This document shows positions 38,512-47,890 of a stretch of 64,000 bases of DNA, one piece after another. The stretch spans positions 619,934 to 683,933 of the forward strand of contig NZ_VCIG01000005.1 in the NCBI RefSeq assembly GCF_006345815.1, written 5' to 3'. The translations under genes were made by a program, and so were the position numbers. The notes below the pieces were generated by a model, which made no database searches, was not told the DNA's origin, and saw only the letters and a program-made list of their open reading frames with translations. Position 1 is the stretch's first letter. Each line of letters starts with the position of its first letter. The stretch comes from Ochrobactrum sp. CGA5. GTDB taxonomy: Bacteria; Pseudomonadota; Alphaproteobacteria; Rhizobiales; Rhizobiaceae.

Positions 38512-39261
38512 TTAGCTCGTCGTCTGCTGACCTTTGCTTGGATCCGGTATCACGACAATCGTGCTCCCGTCGCGCACATTGTTGTAAAGATCGATCACAT
38601 CCTGATTGAGCATGCGGATACATCCCGACGAAACGGCTTTGCCGATGCTCCAAGCTTCCGGCGATCCGTGAATGCGATAGAGCGTATCGCGCCCATCCTT
38701 GTGAATGTACATCGCTCGTGCACCAAGCGGGTTCTTCAAACCGGGAGGCATCCCACCATTGGCGATGCTGTAAGGCTCCAGCGCGGGTTGACGTGCGACC
38801 ATCTCATCTGGCGGCGTCCAGCGAGGCCATTGGCGCTTATAGGCGATTTTCGCGCGCCCGGCCCAAGCAAATCCATCACGCCCAACACCAATGCCGTAGC
38901 GCATGGCCCGCCCGTTGCCGAGAACATGATAAAGATACTTGTTCGGCGTATCGACGATAACAGTGCCCTTGACTTCGTTGGTAGGATAATCAACTTCCTG
39001 TCGCCAGAACTTTGGGTCGACCTTACTCGTATCCACCGCCGGGATCGGGAACTGTTCGTCCGGTACGGCTTGATACATCAGAGGCACAGGTCGCGACGGC
39101 GCAAGCTCGGCCATTTTTTTAACTGGTTGGGGTGGCTGCTGCGCCGTAGAAACACAGCCCGACAAAGCAACCGCGCTGACACCTATAAGAAAGCCACGAC
39201 GGCTGAAAGCAGCCTTCGTAAAGCCATTTGTGAGGTCGTCCTGGTTTTTTTTACGCAACAT
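38512..39261 (-). CDS. L,D-transpeptidase with Tat-like lipoprotein signal
   Basis: A 249-residue YkuD enzyme that cross-links peptidoglycan in the periplasm. The N-terminus combines a twin-arginine-like motif (SRRGFLIG, residues 20-27) with a lipobox (LSGC, Cys36), suggesting Tat export as a lipoprotein. The YkuD domain carries YRIHGSPEAWSIG and SSGCIRM with Cys214 as nucleophile. It is the second such enzyme in the window and closely resembles the one at 21976, with shared WPRWTPPDEM-type blocks, so the two are paralogues. Confidence 0.92.
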   Translation of the reverse strand: MLRKKNQDDLTNGFTKAAFSRRGFLIGVSAVALSGCVSTAQQPPQPVKKMAELAPSRPVPLMYQAVPDEQFPIPAVDTSKVDPKFWRQEVDYPTNEVKGTVIVDTPNKYLYHVLGNGRAMRYGIGVGRDGFAWAGRAKIAYKRQWPRWTPPDEMVARQPALEPYSIANGGMPPGLKNPLGARAMYIHKDGRDTLYRIHGSPEAWSIGKAVSSGCIRMLNQDVIDLYNNVRDGSTIVVIPDPSKGQQTTS

Positions 39262-39372
39262 CCTGAATCTCTAACAATGACAGATGCGCGAGAAAGAGAC
39301 GTGCAAGCTTAAGCCAGCCTTAAGGCCAGACAGCCTCGGCAGAACGCCGAAGAACTCAGCGGCTGACTGTTG

Positions 39373-40962
39373 CTAAAATAACGATCCCTGATTGCCGGAG
39401 CCGGGGGCGTGAGCCTTCTTTGTTTGTACAGACTTCGTGCGCTCGCCCGCGTTCTCCTCACGTGCAACAACAGCAACGTCACCATCGCGAAACCGAATGG
39501 CTAAAGGATCGCCAGCCGATATGGAATCGGCCTGCTTCACCGGCTGCCCTGCTGCATCAAAGACAATCGCAAAGCCGCGATCGAGAACGCTTTCATAGGA
39601 AAGCGTGCGCATGAGGCGATCCAATTCCTGCCCGCGGCCTTTGGCTTTCTCTATTAGAAGCCGCACGGCTTGGTCACGACGACGATCCAGCTGTTCCATT
39701 GCAACGGTCGCAAGCCGTGTTCGCCGCAATATCGGCGCTCCCGAAAGACGATTTGCCCTATGAATGAACGCCGTTCTTCGTTCGCGCAGGAATGCCTCAA
39801 GGGCGCGAGGCAATCGTTGCCCAAGAACGGAAACACCACGCTCCAGTTCCGCAAAACGGCGCTGAAGGAGGCGCGGCGATAACTGTCGCACATGGCCATC
39901 AAAGTGGACCCGCTTTTTCTGCGTATTGACGACCAGCGCCCGTGTGAGGCGCAAGGCCGCCTCATCGAAACGCCGGCGCGGCAAAGCCAGTAACTGGTCA
40001 GCCGACGGAAGAGCACGTCCGGCTGAACGGTACTCCTGCCGTTTCAGATCGATAAAGCGAGACATGGCCGATGACAGCCGTGCGGATTGCCCCGCCAGCG
40101 CTGCCAGCAGGTCTGCCTTTACAGGCACCGCCATTTCGGCCGCCCCTGTTGGAGTGGGAGCACGAATATCGGCCGCAAGATCGATCAGAGTCCAGTCGGT
40201 TTCGTGGCCGACCGCTGAAATTACTGGTATATGCGATGCAGCAACAGCACGAACGAGGATCTCATCATTGAAGCCCCACAGGTCTTCCAGACTGCCACCG
40301 CCACGGGCCACGATCACCACATCCGGCCTCGGAATAGGACCGCCTTCGGGCAAAGCATTGAAGCCGTCAACTGCGGCAGCCACCTCCGGCCCGCTTGTCT
40401 CGCCCTGTACACGCACGGGCCAGACAATGACATGCATCGGGTAGCGGTCTGCGATCCGGTGAATGATATCACGAATAACCGCGCCGGTCGGAGAGGTCAC
40501 CACCCCAATTACACGAGGCATAAAAGGGAGAAGTTGCTTTACGGCAGGATCGAACAGGCCTTCCGCAGCCAGCCGCCGCTTACGCTCCTCCAGAAGCGCC
40601 ATGAGTGCGCCCGCACCGGCAGGTTCCATCTGCTCGATGACGATCTGATATTTCGATGAGCCCGGATAGGTTGTGAGTTTGCCGGTAGCAATCACTTCCA
40701 TTCCTTCTTCAGGACGAAAGCGAAGGCGGCTCATCGAGCCCCGCCAGATTACGGCTTCAAGGCGTGCGCGGTCATCCTTCAGTGCGAAATAGGCGTGCCC
40801 CGACGAATGCGGACCTCTATAGCCGGAAATTTCGCCGCGCACGCGCACGTGCCCGAACGTATCCTCGACCGTACGCTTCAATGCGCCGGAAATCTCGGAA
40901 ACGCTGTACTCGGCAACATTGGACGATGCGCCGGTAAAACTCGAATCGGAACCCATGCTCAT
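39373..40962 (-). CDS. xseA: Exodeoxyribonuclease VII large subunit
   Basis: Large subunit of exonuclease VII, which degrades single-stranded DNA with XseB. The 529-residue protein has the N-terminal OB-fold ([33 protein letters not shown] split over residues 18-50), the catalytic-domain motifs [14 protein letters not shown] and [19 protein letters not shown], and the coiled-coil C-terminal part. The start is ATG at 40962 or ATG at 40956; both are plausible. Confidence 0.96.
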   Translation of the reverse strand: MSMGSDSSFTGASSNVAEYSVSEISGALKRTVEDTFGHVRVRGEISGYRGPHSSGHAYFALKDDRARLEAVIWRGSMSRLRFRPEEGMEVIATGKLTTYPGSSKYQIVIEQMEPAGAGALMALLEERKRRLAAEGLFDPAVKQLLPFMPRVIGVVTSPTGAVIRDIIHRIADRYPMHVIVWPVRVQGETSGPEVAAAVDGFNALPEGGPIPRPDVVIVARGGGSLEDLWGFNDEILVRAVAASHIPVISAVGHETDWTLIDLAADIRAPTPTGAAEMAVPVKADLLAALAGQSARLSSAMSRFIDLKRQEYRSAGRALPSADQLLALPRRRFDEAALRLTRALVVNTQKKRVHFDGHVRQLSPRLLQRRFAELERGVSVLGQRLPRALEAFLRERRTAFIHRANRLSGAPILRRTRLATVAMEQLDRRRDQAVRLLIEKAKGRGQELDRLMRTLSYESVLDRGFAIVFDAAGQPVKQADSISAGDPLAIRFRDGDVAVVAREENAGERTKSVQTKKAHAPGSGNQGSLF

Positions 40963-41024
40963 CCCATCATAGGCAATCAGGTAGCACGGCGGGTCAAGAA
41001 GCCATGCGGCGATTTACTGTCTCA

Positions 41025-41990
41025 TCACCAGCCTGGCAGCAATTCGTTGGCTCGCACCCTCCTTGTACGAACAGCAGGGAATGGCGACATCTCCGCCGAA
41101 ACCATCGCGCCGGGCTGCGGTGACGATATATTATCTAGACTTTCGATAATATGCTGCGCAAGTGCATCGACGACAGCATTCTGTTTTGTATGGCCGCGCA
41201 TGATACCGATGCCAAACTCCGGCAGCCTTCCAAACCCTTCTGCTTCGCCAAGGACCCGCATACCGGGGCGCAGCGCACATTCCGGAAGAACAGAGACCGC
41301 AAGACCCGAGAGAACTGCCGCAGCAAGAACAGTCGCTGACCAGCTAGTGATGATGATACGATAATCGCGTGTTGCAGCTTCCAGCACATCAATGGCTGCA
41401 TGACGCCAGATACAGGTTGGGCGTCCAACAGCAAGCGGCAGGACAGCCTCTTCGTGCACCGCATGATTGGAAGACGTCACCCAAAGCAACGGCTCCGTTC
41501 GAACAACTTCCGAGCGACGTTTGTCATCGCATTGAGTGACGAGGGCGATATCCAGTGTTCCGCGGCGGATCATCTCGTCCAGATTGACTGTCGGTTCACA
41601 TACGACCGATAATTCAACGCGCGGGTTTGATCGTGCAAACCGCGCCATGATTTCCGGCAAAAATCGGTCTGCATAATCGTCAGGCGTGCCTATACGCACA
41701 TGACCTTCCAGTTGTGTGTCATCGAACGCAGCGATGGTCTCACCGTTAAGCTGCATCATGCGACGCGCATAAAGCAAGAGCCGCTCTCCCTCTTCGGTAA
41801 GACGGTTGGTCCGTCCATCACGTTCAAATAGAGGCTTGCCGATGCGTTCTTCCAGTCGGCGCATCTGCATGGAGACAGCGGATTGAGTTTTGAAAACGGC
41901 ATCCGCAGCACGCGTAAAACTGCCCATATCCGCAATGGCTATGAAGGTCTGCAACTGATCGAGATCGAGGGGCGTGCTCATCGGCGTCAT
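41025..41990 (-). CDS. LysR family transcriptional regulator
   Basis: A 321-residue LysR-type regulator: winged helix (about residues 5-65, DLDQLQTFIAIADMGSFTRAADAVFKTQSAVSMQMRRLEERIG split across the motif) and a C-terminal effector domain with GTPDDYADRFLPEIMARFA. It is divergent from the DUF1127 gene with 157 bases between. A perfect inverted repeat sits in that gap. In Brucella and Agrobacterium, LysR regulators of the VtlR/LsrB type activate DUF1127 genes, so control of the neighbour is plausible. Start at 41990 or 41981. Confidence 0.92.
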   Translation of the reverse strand: MTPMSTPLDLDQLQTFIAIADMGSFTRAADAVFKTQSAVSMQMRRLEERIGKPLFERDGRTNRLTEEGERLLLYARRMMQLNGETIAAFDDTQLEGHVRIGTPDDYADRFLPEIMARFARSNPRVELSVVCEPTVNLDEMIRRGTLDIALVTQCDDKRRSEVVRTEPLLWVTSSNHAVHEEAVLPLAVGRPTCIWRHAAIDVLEAATRDYRIIITSWSATVLAAAVLSGLAVSVLPECALRPGMRVLGEAEGFGRLPEFGIGIMRGHTKQNAVVDALAQHIIESLDNISSPQPGAMVSAEMSPFPAVRTRRVRANELLPGW

Positions 41991-42032
41991 CCATCACTAT
42001 TATTGAAGAATAACATTAAAAACATTCGTTGG

Positions 42033-42051
42033 AACAATCAATTCGATTGTT
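42033..42051. promoter_or_regulatory. Inverted repeat between lysR and the DUF1127 gene
   Basis: AACAATC at 42033-42039 and its complement GATTGTT at 42045-42051, five bases apart. Size and position suit a LysR recognition site serving the divergent pair. Confidence 0.5.
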
Positions 42052-42147
42052 GGATAACACCGCCATCGTAAAGGAAAAGGAGCCGCGAAAGCGAATGACC
42101 CTAACGATAAGGATCACTTAGGCCCGCCGAATCAAAGGAGAGCGGAC

Positions 42148-42450
42148 ATGACAGCGACAAGCAAGATAACGACAACGCATTTACCGAAAATGAGCGGAGA
42201 GACATCCAGACTCGTACAGATGGTAAAGACCGTACTTACGTCGTTCAAGCGTCGCTGGACGTTGTCCAACGGTCGACGGCAAGTACTGAACCTGAGCAGC
42301 TTTGACGACCATATGCTGCACGATATTGGACTTCGCCGTGAAGATATTTACGCGGCGACCCATTATCGAGGCGCGGCGGACCCCACACAGGTTCTGAGTG
42401 AACTGGCAGATGCCCGGTTACGGATCACAACTACACGGCTGATCTGCTAA
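42148..42450 (+). CDS. DUF1127 family protein
   Basis: A 100-residue basic protein with the DUF1127 (YjiS-like) domain near its middle: RRQVLNLSSFDDHMLHDIGLRREDI, preceded by a variable N-terminal part. AGGAG lies well upstream of the ATG. In related alphaproteobacteria such small arginine-rich proteins bind RNA or take part in phosphate and carbon metabolism and stress control, often activated by a LysR regulator. Here the divergent LysR gene makes that plausible. Confidence 0.88.
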   Translation: MTATSKITTTHLPKMSGETSRLVQMVKTVLTSFKRRWTLSNGRRQVLNLSSFDDHMLHDIGLRREDIYAATHYRGAADPTQVLSELADARLRITTTRLIC

Positions 42451-42812
42451 ACGAACATCTCATGTGGGTTCGGCAAGGCATAATCTTTTTGCACTTGCAG
42501 ACAATTCATCTGGCAGGCGCCACCTTCACATACCGGGCCCCCTCCCGGTTAGCCTGCCCCTTGCCCGGCCGCTCTTCCGCTGGCCGGGCTTTTTTAGTTC
42601 GATTTCCTAAAACTGTTCCGGTGCACATCAATTTGATGCGACTACCGCTGCTTGAAATCAGCCATAGCTGGATAACTTAAATCGCTATATTTTTTTCGAA
42701 GAAAAGTGTTGCGTTCGATGTTTGAGTTCGCTAGATGGAGGCCGTCGCGAATGAGCCAACGCTTTTATCGTGATTGCAGGCTTCCAGTCTGATGGCACTT
42801 GCAAATCCCTGC
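42451..42812. other. Gene-free stretch before tRNA-Gln
   Basis: About 360 bases after the DUF1127 gene. It holds a strong terminator at 42563-42595 and, closer to the tRNA, presumably its promoter. I see no coding frame worth naming. Confidence 0.6.
42563..42595 (+). terminator. Rho-independent terminator
   Basis: GCCCGGCC at 42563-42570 pairs with GGCCGGGC at 42582-42589 around an 11-base loop, followed by six Ts. Confidence 0.85.
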
Positions 42813-42886
42813 TGGGGGATAGTTTAAGGGTAGAACAGCGGACTCTGACTCCGTTAGTCTTGGTTCGAATCCAGGTCCCCCAGCCA
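42813..42886 (+). tRNA. tRNA-Gln(CTG)
   Basis: A 74-base cloverleaf with encoded CCA. The acceptor TGGGGGA pairs with TCCCCCA, the anticodon stem GCGGA pairs with TCCGT, and its loop CTCTGAC places CTG as the anticodon. GGTTCGAATCC forms the T arm. It marks the border between the core-like region and the accessory region. Confidence 0.96.
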
Positions 42887-43207
42887 TTCATTTTGCCTGT
42901 GCGAGACGGAAGCGAGTTTCCAAGTAATATTGTTTATTTTTCAATGGCTTGCAAGGCTCGTAGTTTCACTGAGACCGCAGCTGCTGCTGGGTTAAACAGG
43001 CTTTTGCCAGGAAGTCTCAGTTTGCCAGTTTGGCCCTGATAGTTTGCCGGAAGCGACGGCAGCCGGATTGATGTTGACCGCCGGACGTGTCCGATTCTTT
43101 CTTTGGAACAAAGCAACCCGGCTCGCCGTTTCGGCTGCCGGGTTTGTCATGGCACAGCGTATTGCTCCGTACTTTTTGTTCGATAGGTTGCAATAAGGCT
43201 GGCTCTA
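42887..43207. other. Gene-free stretch between tRNA-Gln and the recombinase gene
   Basis: About 320 bases without a convincing gene. A stem of AACCCGGC at 43115-43122 and GCCGGGTT at 43137-43144 is visible, possibly a weak terminator. I see no second copy of the tRNA 3' end in the window. Confidence 0.45.
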
Positions 43208-44860
43208 TTAGAGACTTGCTATGATGCGGCGCTGCTCCCGCCAATCGAGAGGGATCGGGTTGCGCTGCAGCCACTCCGATGTCAGCCCGACCGGTTGCTC
43301 GCCCTGGACGATCGCTTTCACAATATCGGGTGCAAGGAATGCAAGGCCGATGATCTGAAGGATGCGGCGTTTGGATAGTTTCTGGGTAATAGCGAGCTCA
43401 TCGAAACTCTGCCCCTGCCGGATTGCTTCATAGCAATGATGTGCCCGCGCAAGATTGGCGAGAAGCGCTGCATCAACGTTTCGCGAGGCCTGTCCGATGA
43501 TGAGCTTTGTCTCCACGCCACGCCGACGCAGTTGGAAGGGGGTTGCGAGGCGCAGCACCTTCTCGCTGATGCGATTATCGGGAAGACCAAGCATTTCGGC
43601 AAGCCGTCCGGCATCAAGCACAATATCAATCACACCCTGACCGAGTGCAGCCTTTTCGATGCAGGCGAGGAATTCGGGCATTGTCGCATCGGATACTGCA
43701 GCAATGATCTGATCCAGACGACGGACAAGCGCCTGCGTTTCATCGGCAGTGGCTTCTTGAATCAGATTGGCTGCATGCTGCATCAGATGCTCGCTGACAC
43801 GGATGGCAAGTTGACATTCCAGCGGGTGCGCTGGCAGACGCCAGCCTCAGATCACCGCATCCCTCTTTCCTGTTTGTCCGACCATCAGTCTGTTCGAGAC
43901 ATAATAGCGATAGCGAACGCCCCGCTTGTTGGCATGGCTGGGCGTCAGACGATCGCCGGTTTCGTCCGTAAGCTTGCCGGCAAGCGGTGATATTCTGGCG
44001 CTGTTGGCTGCACCCCGCCCCTTTACGGCAGCCGCGACAAGCCGCTTTTGCACATCATCCCAGATCGTTGGGTCAATAAGGGCGGGATGTTGTCCGTCAT
44101 AGATCCGGTCATGATGACGAATGCGACCGGCATAAACCGGATTGGACAGAATGTAATGGACCTGGCTGCGCGAGAAGACGGCTTGCTGTGCCGGCGCAGT
44201 CACCGACCGTTTGCCTCCACCCCGCGACCAGAGCCCCATTCGCGCCGCCTGTTCCGTCACTGTAACAAGGGATCCGTGGCGCAGATAAAGCTCATAAAGA
44301 GCACGTACAATCCGTGCATCGTCCTCAACAATGCTGAGTGTGCGTCCATCCGGTGCATAACCAAGCGGAACCGGCCCGCCCATCCACAGCCCCTTCTTCT
44401 TCGAGGCCGTGATCTTGTCGCGAATGCGCTCCGCCGTCACCTCGCGCTCGAACTGGGCAAAGGACAAAAGCACATTCAGCGTCAACCGCCCCATGCTGGT
44501 CGCGGTGTTGAACGACTGCGTCACCGACACAAAGGAGGCCTTGACCGCATCCAGCCGGTCGACCAGCTTGGCGAAGTCGGCAAGCGACCGCGTCAGACGG
44601 TCGATCTTGTAGACCACAATCTGGTCAACGCGTCCTTCATCCACATCGCACAGCAGTCTTTGCAGGCCCGGACGTTCGAGTGTTCCGCCCGACACACCGC
44701 CGTCATCGTAATGATCGGGCACAAGCACCCAGCCCTCATGCTTCTGGCTGGCGATGTACGAGACACAGGCCTCACGCTGCGCATGCAGCGAATTGAAGGC
44801 CTGATCCAGCCCCTCCTCCGAGGATTTACGGGTATAGACGGCACAGCGGATTTTCTTCAT
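43208..44860 (-). pseudogene. Large serine recombinase interrupted by an in-frame TGA
   Basis: Site-specific recombinase of the resolvase/invertase type with a long C-terminal part. The first portion (44860 to 43847) has the resolvase domain with AVYTRKSSEEGLDQ (Ser13 or Ser14 as nucleophile), YKIDRLTRSLADFAKLV, the recombinase domain and NRLMVGQTGKRDA. Translation then meets TGA at 43847-43849. The same frame continues as GWRLPAHPLECQLAIRV and on to a stop at 43208, giving about 550 codons in total. Either a shortened protein of 337 residues is made or the gene is dead. It overlaps the DUF2924 fragment by four bases, the typical arrangement in phage-like or island elements. Confidence 0.85.
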
Positions 44861-45068
44861 CGTGTTTTAAGTCCGAAGAAACGCGGACCGGACCATGCTG
44901 TGCCGGTGATCTTGCGCGCAATGGAACTGAGCGAACGATAGTCTTTGCCATCAAGGCGGAAACCAACCTCTGTCACCTCGACCTGGTAGGTTCTGCCATT
45001 CCATTCACGCACCAGATGCGTTCCAGGCTTCAGCGCCGGGGTCGCTGCCGCACAAACGACCGCTTGCT
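44857..45068 (-). pseudogene. DUF2924 gene, 3' fragment cut by an IS3 element
   Basis: The frame reads LKPGTHLVREWNGRTYQVEV, then EVGFRLDGKDYRSLSSIARK and WSGPRFFGLKTR, ending in TGA at 44857-44859, overlapping the recombinase start. This is the C-terminal end of a DUF2924 protein, which regularly precedes this type of serine recombinase. The N-terminal part is missing: the fragment ends where the IS3-family terminal repeat begins at 45069. No other piece of it lies in the window. Confidence 0.8.
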
Positions 45069-45127
45069 GGACTTCCCCTTCAAAAGTGGAGGGCTTCTGT
45101 TAGATAAGACTGACAGGAGACATAGAG

Positions 45128-45409
45128 TTGAAGCAGCGAGAATTTACAGAAGAGTTCAAACGCGAAGCTGTTCGGATTTTAACGACGAGTGGTCGAAGCA
45201 TTTCATCGGTTGCCGAGGACCTTGGCATTGGCAAATCAACAATTGACCGCTGGCGTCGTAATTTTGCTGAGAAAGATTTGCTCTCCGGTCCGCATGAAGA
45301 CATGAGCCAGGAGCTTGCTCGGCTTCGCAAGGAAAACGAACTTCTGCGCCAGGAACGAGATTTATTAAAAAAAGCGACGGCCTTCTTCGCTCGGGAGACA
45401 AGTCGATGA
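45128..45409 (+). CDS. IS3-family transposase OrfA
   Basis: A 93-residue DNA-binding protein with the helix-turn-helix (FTEEFKREAVRILTTSGRSISSVAEDLGIGKSTIDRWRR across residues 6-44) and a leucine-zipper-like tail (ELARLRKENELLRQERDLL). A slippery A AAA AAG near 45367 would allow the programmed frameshift to OrfB typical of the family. Intact, but its partner is broken. Confidence 0.9.
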   Translation: MKQREFTEEFKREAVRILTTSGRSISSVAEDLGIGKSTIDRWRRNFAEKDLLSGPHEDMSQELARLRKENELLRQERDLLKKATAFFARETSR

Positions 45410-46285
45410 AGTTTGCATTCATCGACATGGAGAAGGCCCACATGTCTCTGTCACGGCTTTGCGCTTTCGCAGGCGTCAGTATCAGCGGTTATTATGCATG
45501 GAAGCATCGTTTGCGCAGTCGTCGCCAACTCGACGATATGATCATTCTGGCTCACATTCGTAATCAGTTTGAGTTGTCACGTGAAACTTATGGCAGCCCT
45601 CGAATACATGTTGAACTGAATGAAGAAGGTATTCGAGCAGGACGTCACCGCACGGCGCGACTGATGCGCGAAAACGGTCTTGAAGCCCGACCGAAAACGC
45701 GCTTCAAACGCACAACCGACAGCAATCATGGTGACCGTCGCTCCCAATCTTCTGGATCAGGACTTTACCTGTAATGGACCGGATCAGAAATGGGGTGTCG
45801 ATATCAGTTACATATGGACCGCCGAAGGCTGGTTATATCTGGCAATCGTTGTCGATCTGTATTCTCGTCGCATTATCGGCTGAGAAGCGCGGGATCGGAT
45901 GAAAAAGGATCTGGCGATAAGTGCTTTAAAGAAAGCTATTGCAATCCGGCAACCAAAGCCGGGGCTGATCCAGCACTCGGACAGGGGAAGCCAATATGCC
46001 AGTTATGAGTATCGCAAAATCCTCAAAGCTCACAAAATGCTTCCATCCATGAGTGGAAAAGGAAATTGCTATGACAATGCAATGGTGGAAACCGTCTTCA
46101 AAGCGATCAAGTCGGAACTGATCTGGCGCACTGTATTCCAGAACAGAAATGACGCAACCAAAGCCATTGGCGAATATATTGACGGGTTCTATAATCCCGT
46201 GCGCAGACATTCTGCCCTCGGGTATAAATCGCCGATCCAGTTCGAGATCATGAACCGGAATTTTGAGACAGAACCTCTCCACTAA
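45406..46285 (+). pseudogene. IS3-family transposase OrfB, with frameshift and stop
   Basis: Integrase-core transposase. The first frame (MSLSRLCAFAGVSISGYYAW, then YGSPRIHVEL) is lost near 45735, where the sequence switches to another frame ([20 protein letters not shown]). That frame meets TGA at 45881-45883 where TGG is expected (RIIG-stop-EARDRMKKDL), and then continues with HSDRGSQYASYEYR and NAMVETVFKAIKSEL. All three DDE residues are recognisable but cannot be made as one protein. Confidence 0.88.
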
Positions 46286-46299
46286 ATAAGGGCAAGTCC

Positions 46300-46785
46300 G
46301 GTCGCTTGATGAATACGCCAAGTGGAACAGCGTCTTCCGTCGATATCGACGCAGGGTCGAGACCGCCTGTTCGAGGCAATGCTTGAAACTCTGGCCGAAC
46401 TGGTGACGCGGGATCGAAGTGCCGACCTGATCGACAGCACCGTCGTCCGGGCACACCATTGTGCAGTCGGCATAAAAAGGGAACTCAAGAGACCGAGGCG
46501 CTTCGCCGATCGCGCGGCGGTTTCACCACCAAGCTCAAGCCCGGCGCTATGCGGAAGGCCGACCGCTCGGCTTCCTTCTGACGCCCGAACAAGCGCATGA
46601 TACCCAAGGCTTCGCACCGTTGTTCTGGATGATCTCCAACCAGATCAAGGCGTTCCTCGCCGACAAGGGGGACGACGCTGACACCATTCGCGAAAAGATC
46701 GCCAGCGCCGATATCGAGGCCGTCATCCCGACAAAGAGCGCGCCCGCGGCGGAAAGATCAGGGTGCACTGTCTTCGCATCCCAAC
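46300..46785 (+). mobile_element. IS5-family transposase remnant
   Basis: Translation on the plus strand gives AKWNSVFRRYRRRVETGLFEAML, RDRSADLIDSTVVRAHHCAVG, and, after frameshifts, IKAFLADKGDDADTIREKI and ADIEAVIPTKS. These are consecutive parts of an IS5-family DDE transposase with the ends missing and at least two shifts. It lies between the right end of the IS3 copy and the esterase gene. Confidence 0.8.
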
Positions 46786-46787
46786 TC

Positions 46788-47876
46788 TCAATGTTTGCTG
46801 GAGCCGACAAAAGCTCCTATATCACTGTAGACAGTCCGAGCCTGATCCGGCACGAGGTTTTCAATCATCAAAAATGCATGGACAACCTCGGGCAAATGAA
46901 CATGCTTGACCGCAACGTCCGCGGCCTTGAGTCTTGCAGCAAAAGCGAATTCTTCATCCCGTAATGGATCTAAGCCGCCGCTGAACATCAAGGTAGGAGG
47001 AAACGTAGCTGTTACCGGACGATAGAGGGGGGACAGCGCCTGACGATCTTCATTGCGCTGAAAATACTGATCAAAATACCAAGATATTTTTGAATGATCG
47101 AGTAGTTTCCCTTTCCCATTCTCTTCGACTGACGGCCACGATAGAGTATAATCCAAGCTTGGATAGATCAGTACGAGCTTGGAAATAAAGCCCGGCTTCT
47201 CGGTTTGTAGATCACCCGCAATGGTTGCGCTGAAGGCCCCTCCTCCGCTATCGCCCACGAGTGTCAGCTGCTTGTTCCATGGAATATGTTGCTGGTCGAG
47301 AATATCATAAACTTTAAGCAGCACTTCCCGCGTGTCGTTCAGTCCAGCAGGATAGGGAGACTCGGGTGCGCGCCTATAATCAACGGCAACGACCGTGTTT
47401 CCAGTCGCTTGGGCCAACCGACGGGCTATCGGATCGTAAACTTCCACCGACCCACTCAGATGGCCACCACCATGGACGAAAAAGAGGACGTCGCGCGCCG
47501 ATTGAGATCCAGGACTGTAGATACGAACCGGTATCCGCCGATCGCTCAACTGCACATCCGTGTTGATAATCTTCTCCATAGTCACCGGATTAGTGACATA
47601 CTGTTTCGTCAAGTTTGCCAGCCCATTGCGGCTCGACAATGCATCATAGACCGGCGCGCTGTCCGGGTGTGGCAAGGATGAGAGGAAGCCGGCTAATGCT
47701 GGAGGTGGCGAAACAGACAGTGCACCGTGTGCATCACGCCATTCGTCCTGATATTTTTGCTCCAGTAGCCGCAGCTTGTCACTGCTCTGCTGCGACTGCG
47801 CCATCCCGGGCGCTGATGATAGCGGCCCGAGAAAGACGGCCAGCATCGCGGTAGCCAATCCTGGCAACTTACGCAT
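46788..47876 (-). CDS. Exported alpha/beta hydrolase, HSL-type esterase
   Basis: A 362-residue esterase/lipase of the hormone-sensitive-lipase group. An N-terminal signal peptide (MRKLPGLATAMLAVFLGPLSSAPGMA) implies export to the periplasm. The oxyanion motif HGGG is at 135-138, the nucleophile elbow GDSGGG contains Ser210, with Asp303 (GGLDPLRDE) and His333 (VVHAFLM) completing the triad. The ATG at 47874-47876 has GGAAGG seven bases upstream. It is the last gene of a three-gene operon with the SDR and acetoacetate decarboxylase genes, which suggests a short-chain ester or hydroxybutyrate oligomer as substrate. Confidence 0.88.
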   Translation of the reverse strand: MRKLPGLATAMLAVFLGPLSSAPGMAQSQQSSDKLRLLEQKYQDEWRDAHGALSVSPPPALAGFLSSLPHPDSAPVYDALSSRNGLANLTKQYVTNPVTMEKIINTDVQLSDRRIPVRIYSPGSQSARDVLFFVHGGGHLSGSVEVYDPIARRLAQATGNTVVAVDYRRAPESPYPAGLNDTREVLLKVYDILDQQHIPWNKQLTLVGDSGGGAFSATIAGDLQTEKPGFISKLVLIYPSLDYTLSWPSVEENGKGKLLDHSKISWYFDQYFQRNEDRQALSPLYRPVTATFPPTLMFSGGLDPLRDEEFAFAARLKAADVAVKHVHLPEVVHAFLMIENLVPDQARTVYSDIGAFVGSSKH

Positions 47877-47890
47877 AATGAAACCTTCCA

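Larger units (their letters stand above)
45069..46299 (+). mobile_element. IS3-family insertion sequence, copy 1 (decayed)
   Basis: About 1.23 kb bounded by imperfect terminal inverted repeats: GGACTTCCCCTT at the left end (45069) and the complement of GGACTTGCCCTT at the right end (46299), extending to a shared AGTGGAG block. It contains orfA and a damaged orfB. The flanking triplets (GCT left, GGT right) do not match, so either the duplication has decayed or the right flank was rearranged; it abuts an IS5 remnant. Confidence 0.85.

Noticed and set aside
43847..45883. Recoding of TGA (selenocysteine or tryptophan) in the recombinase and IS3 orfB
   Set aside because: The stops lie in decayed mobile genes, one of which also has a frameshift, and core genes nearby use TGA as a normal stop.
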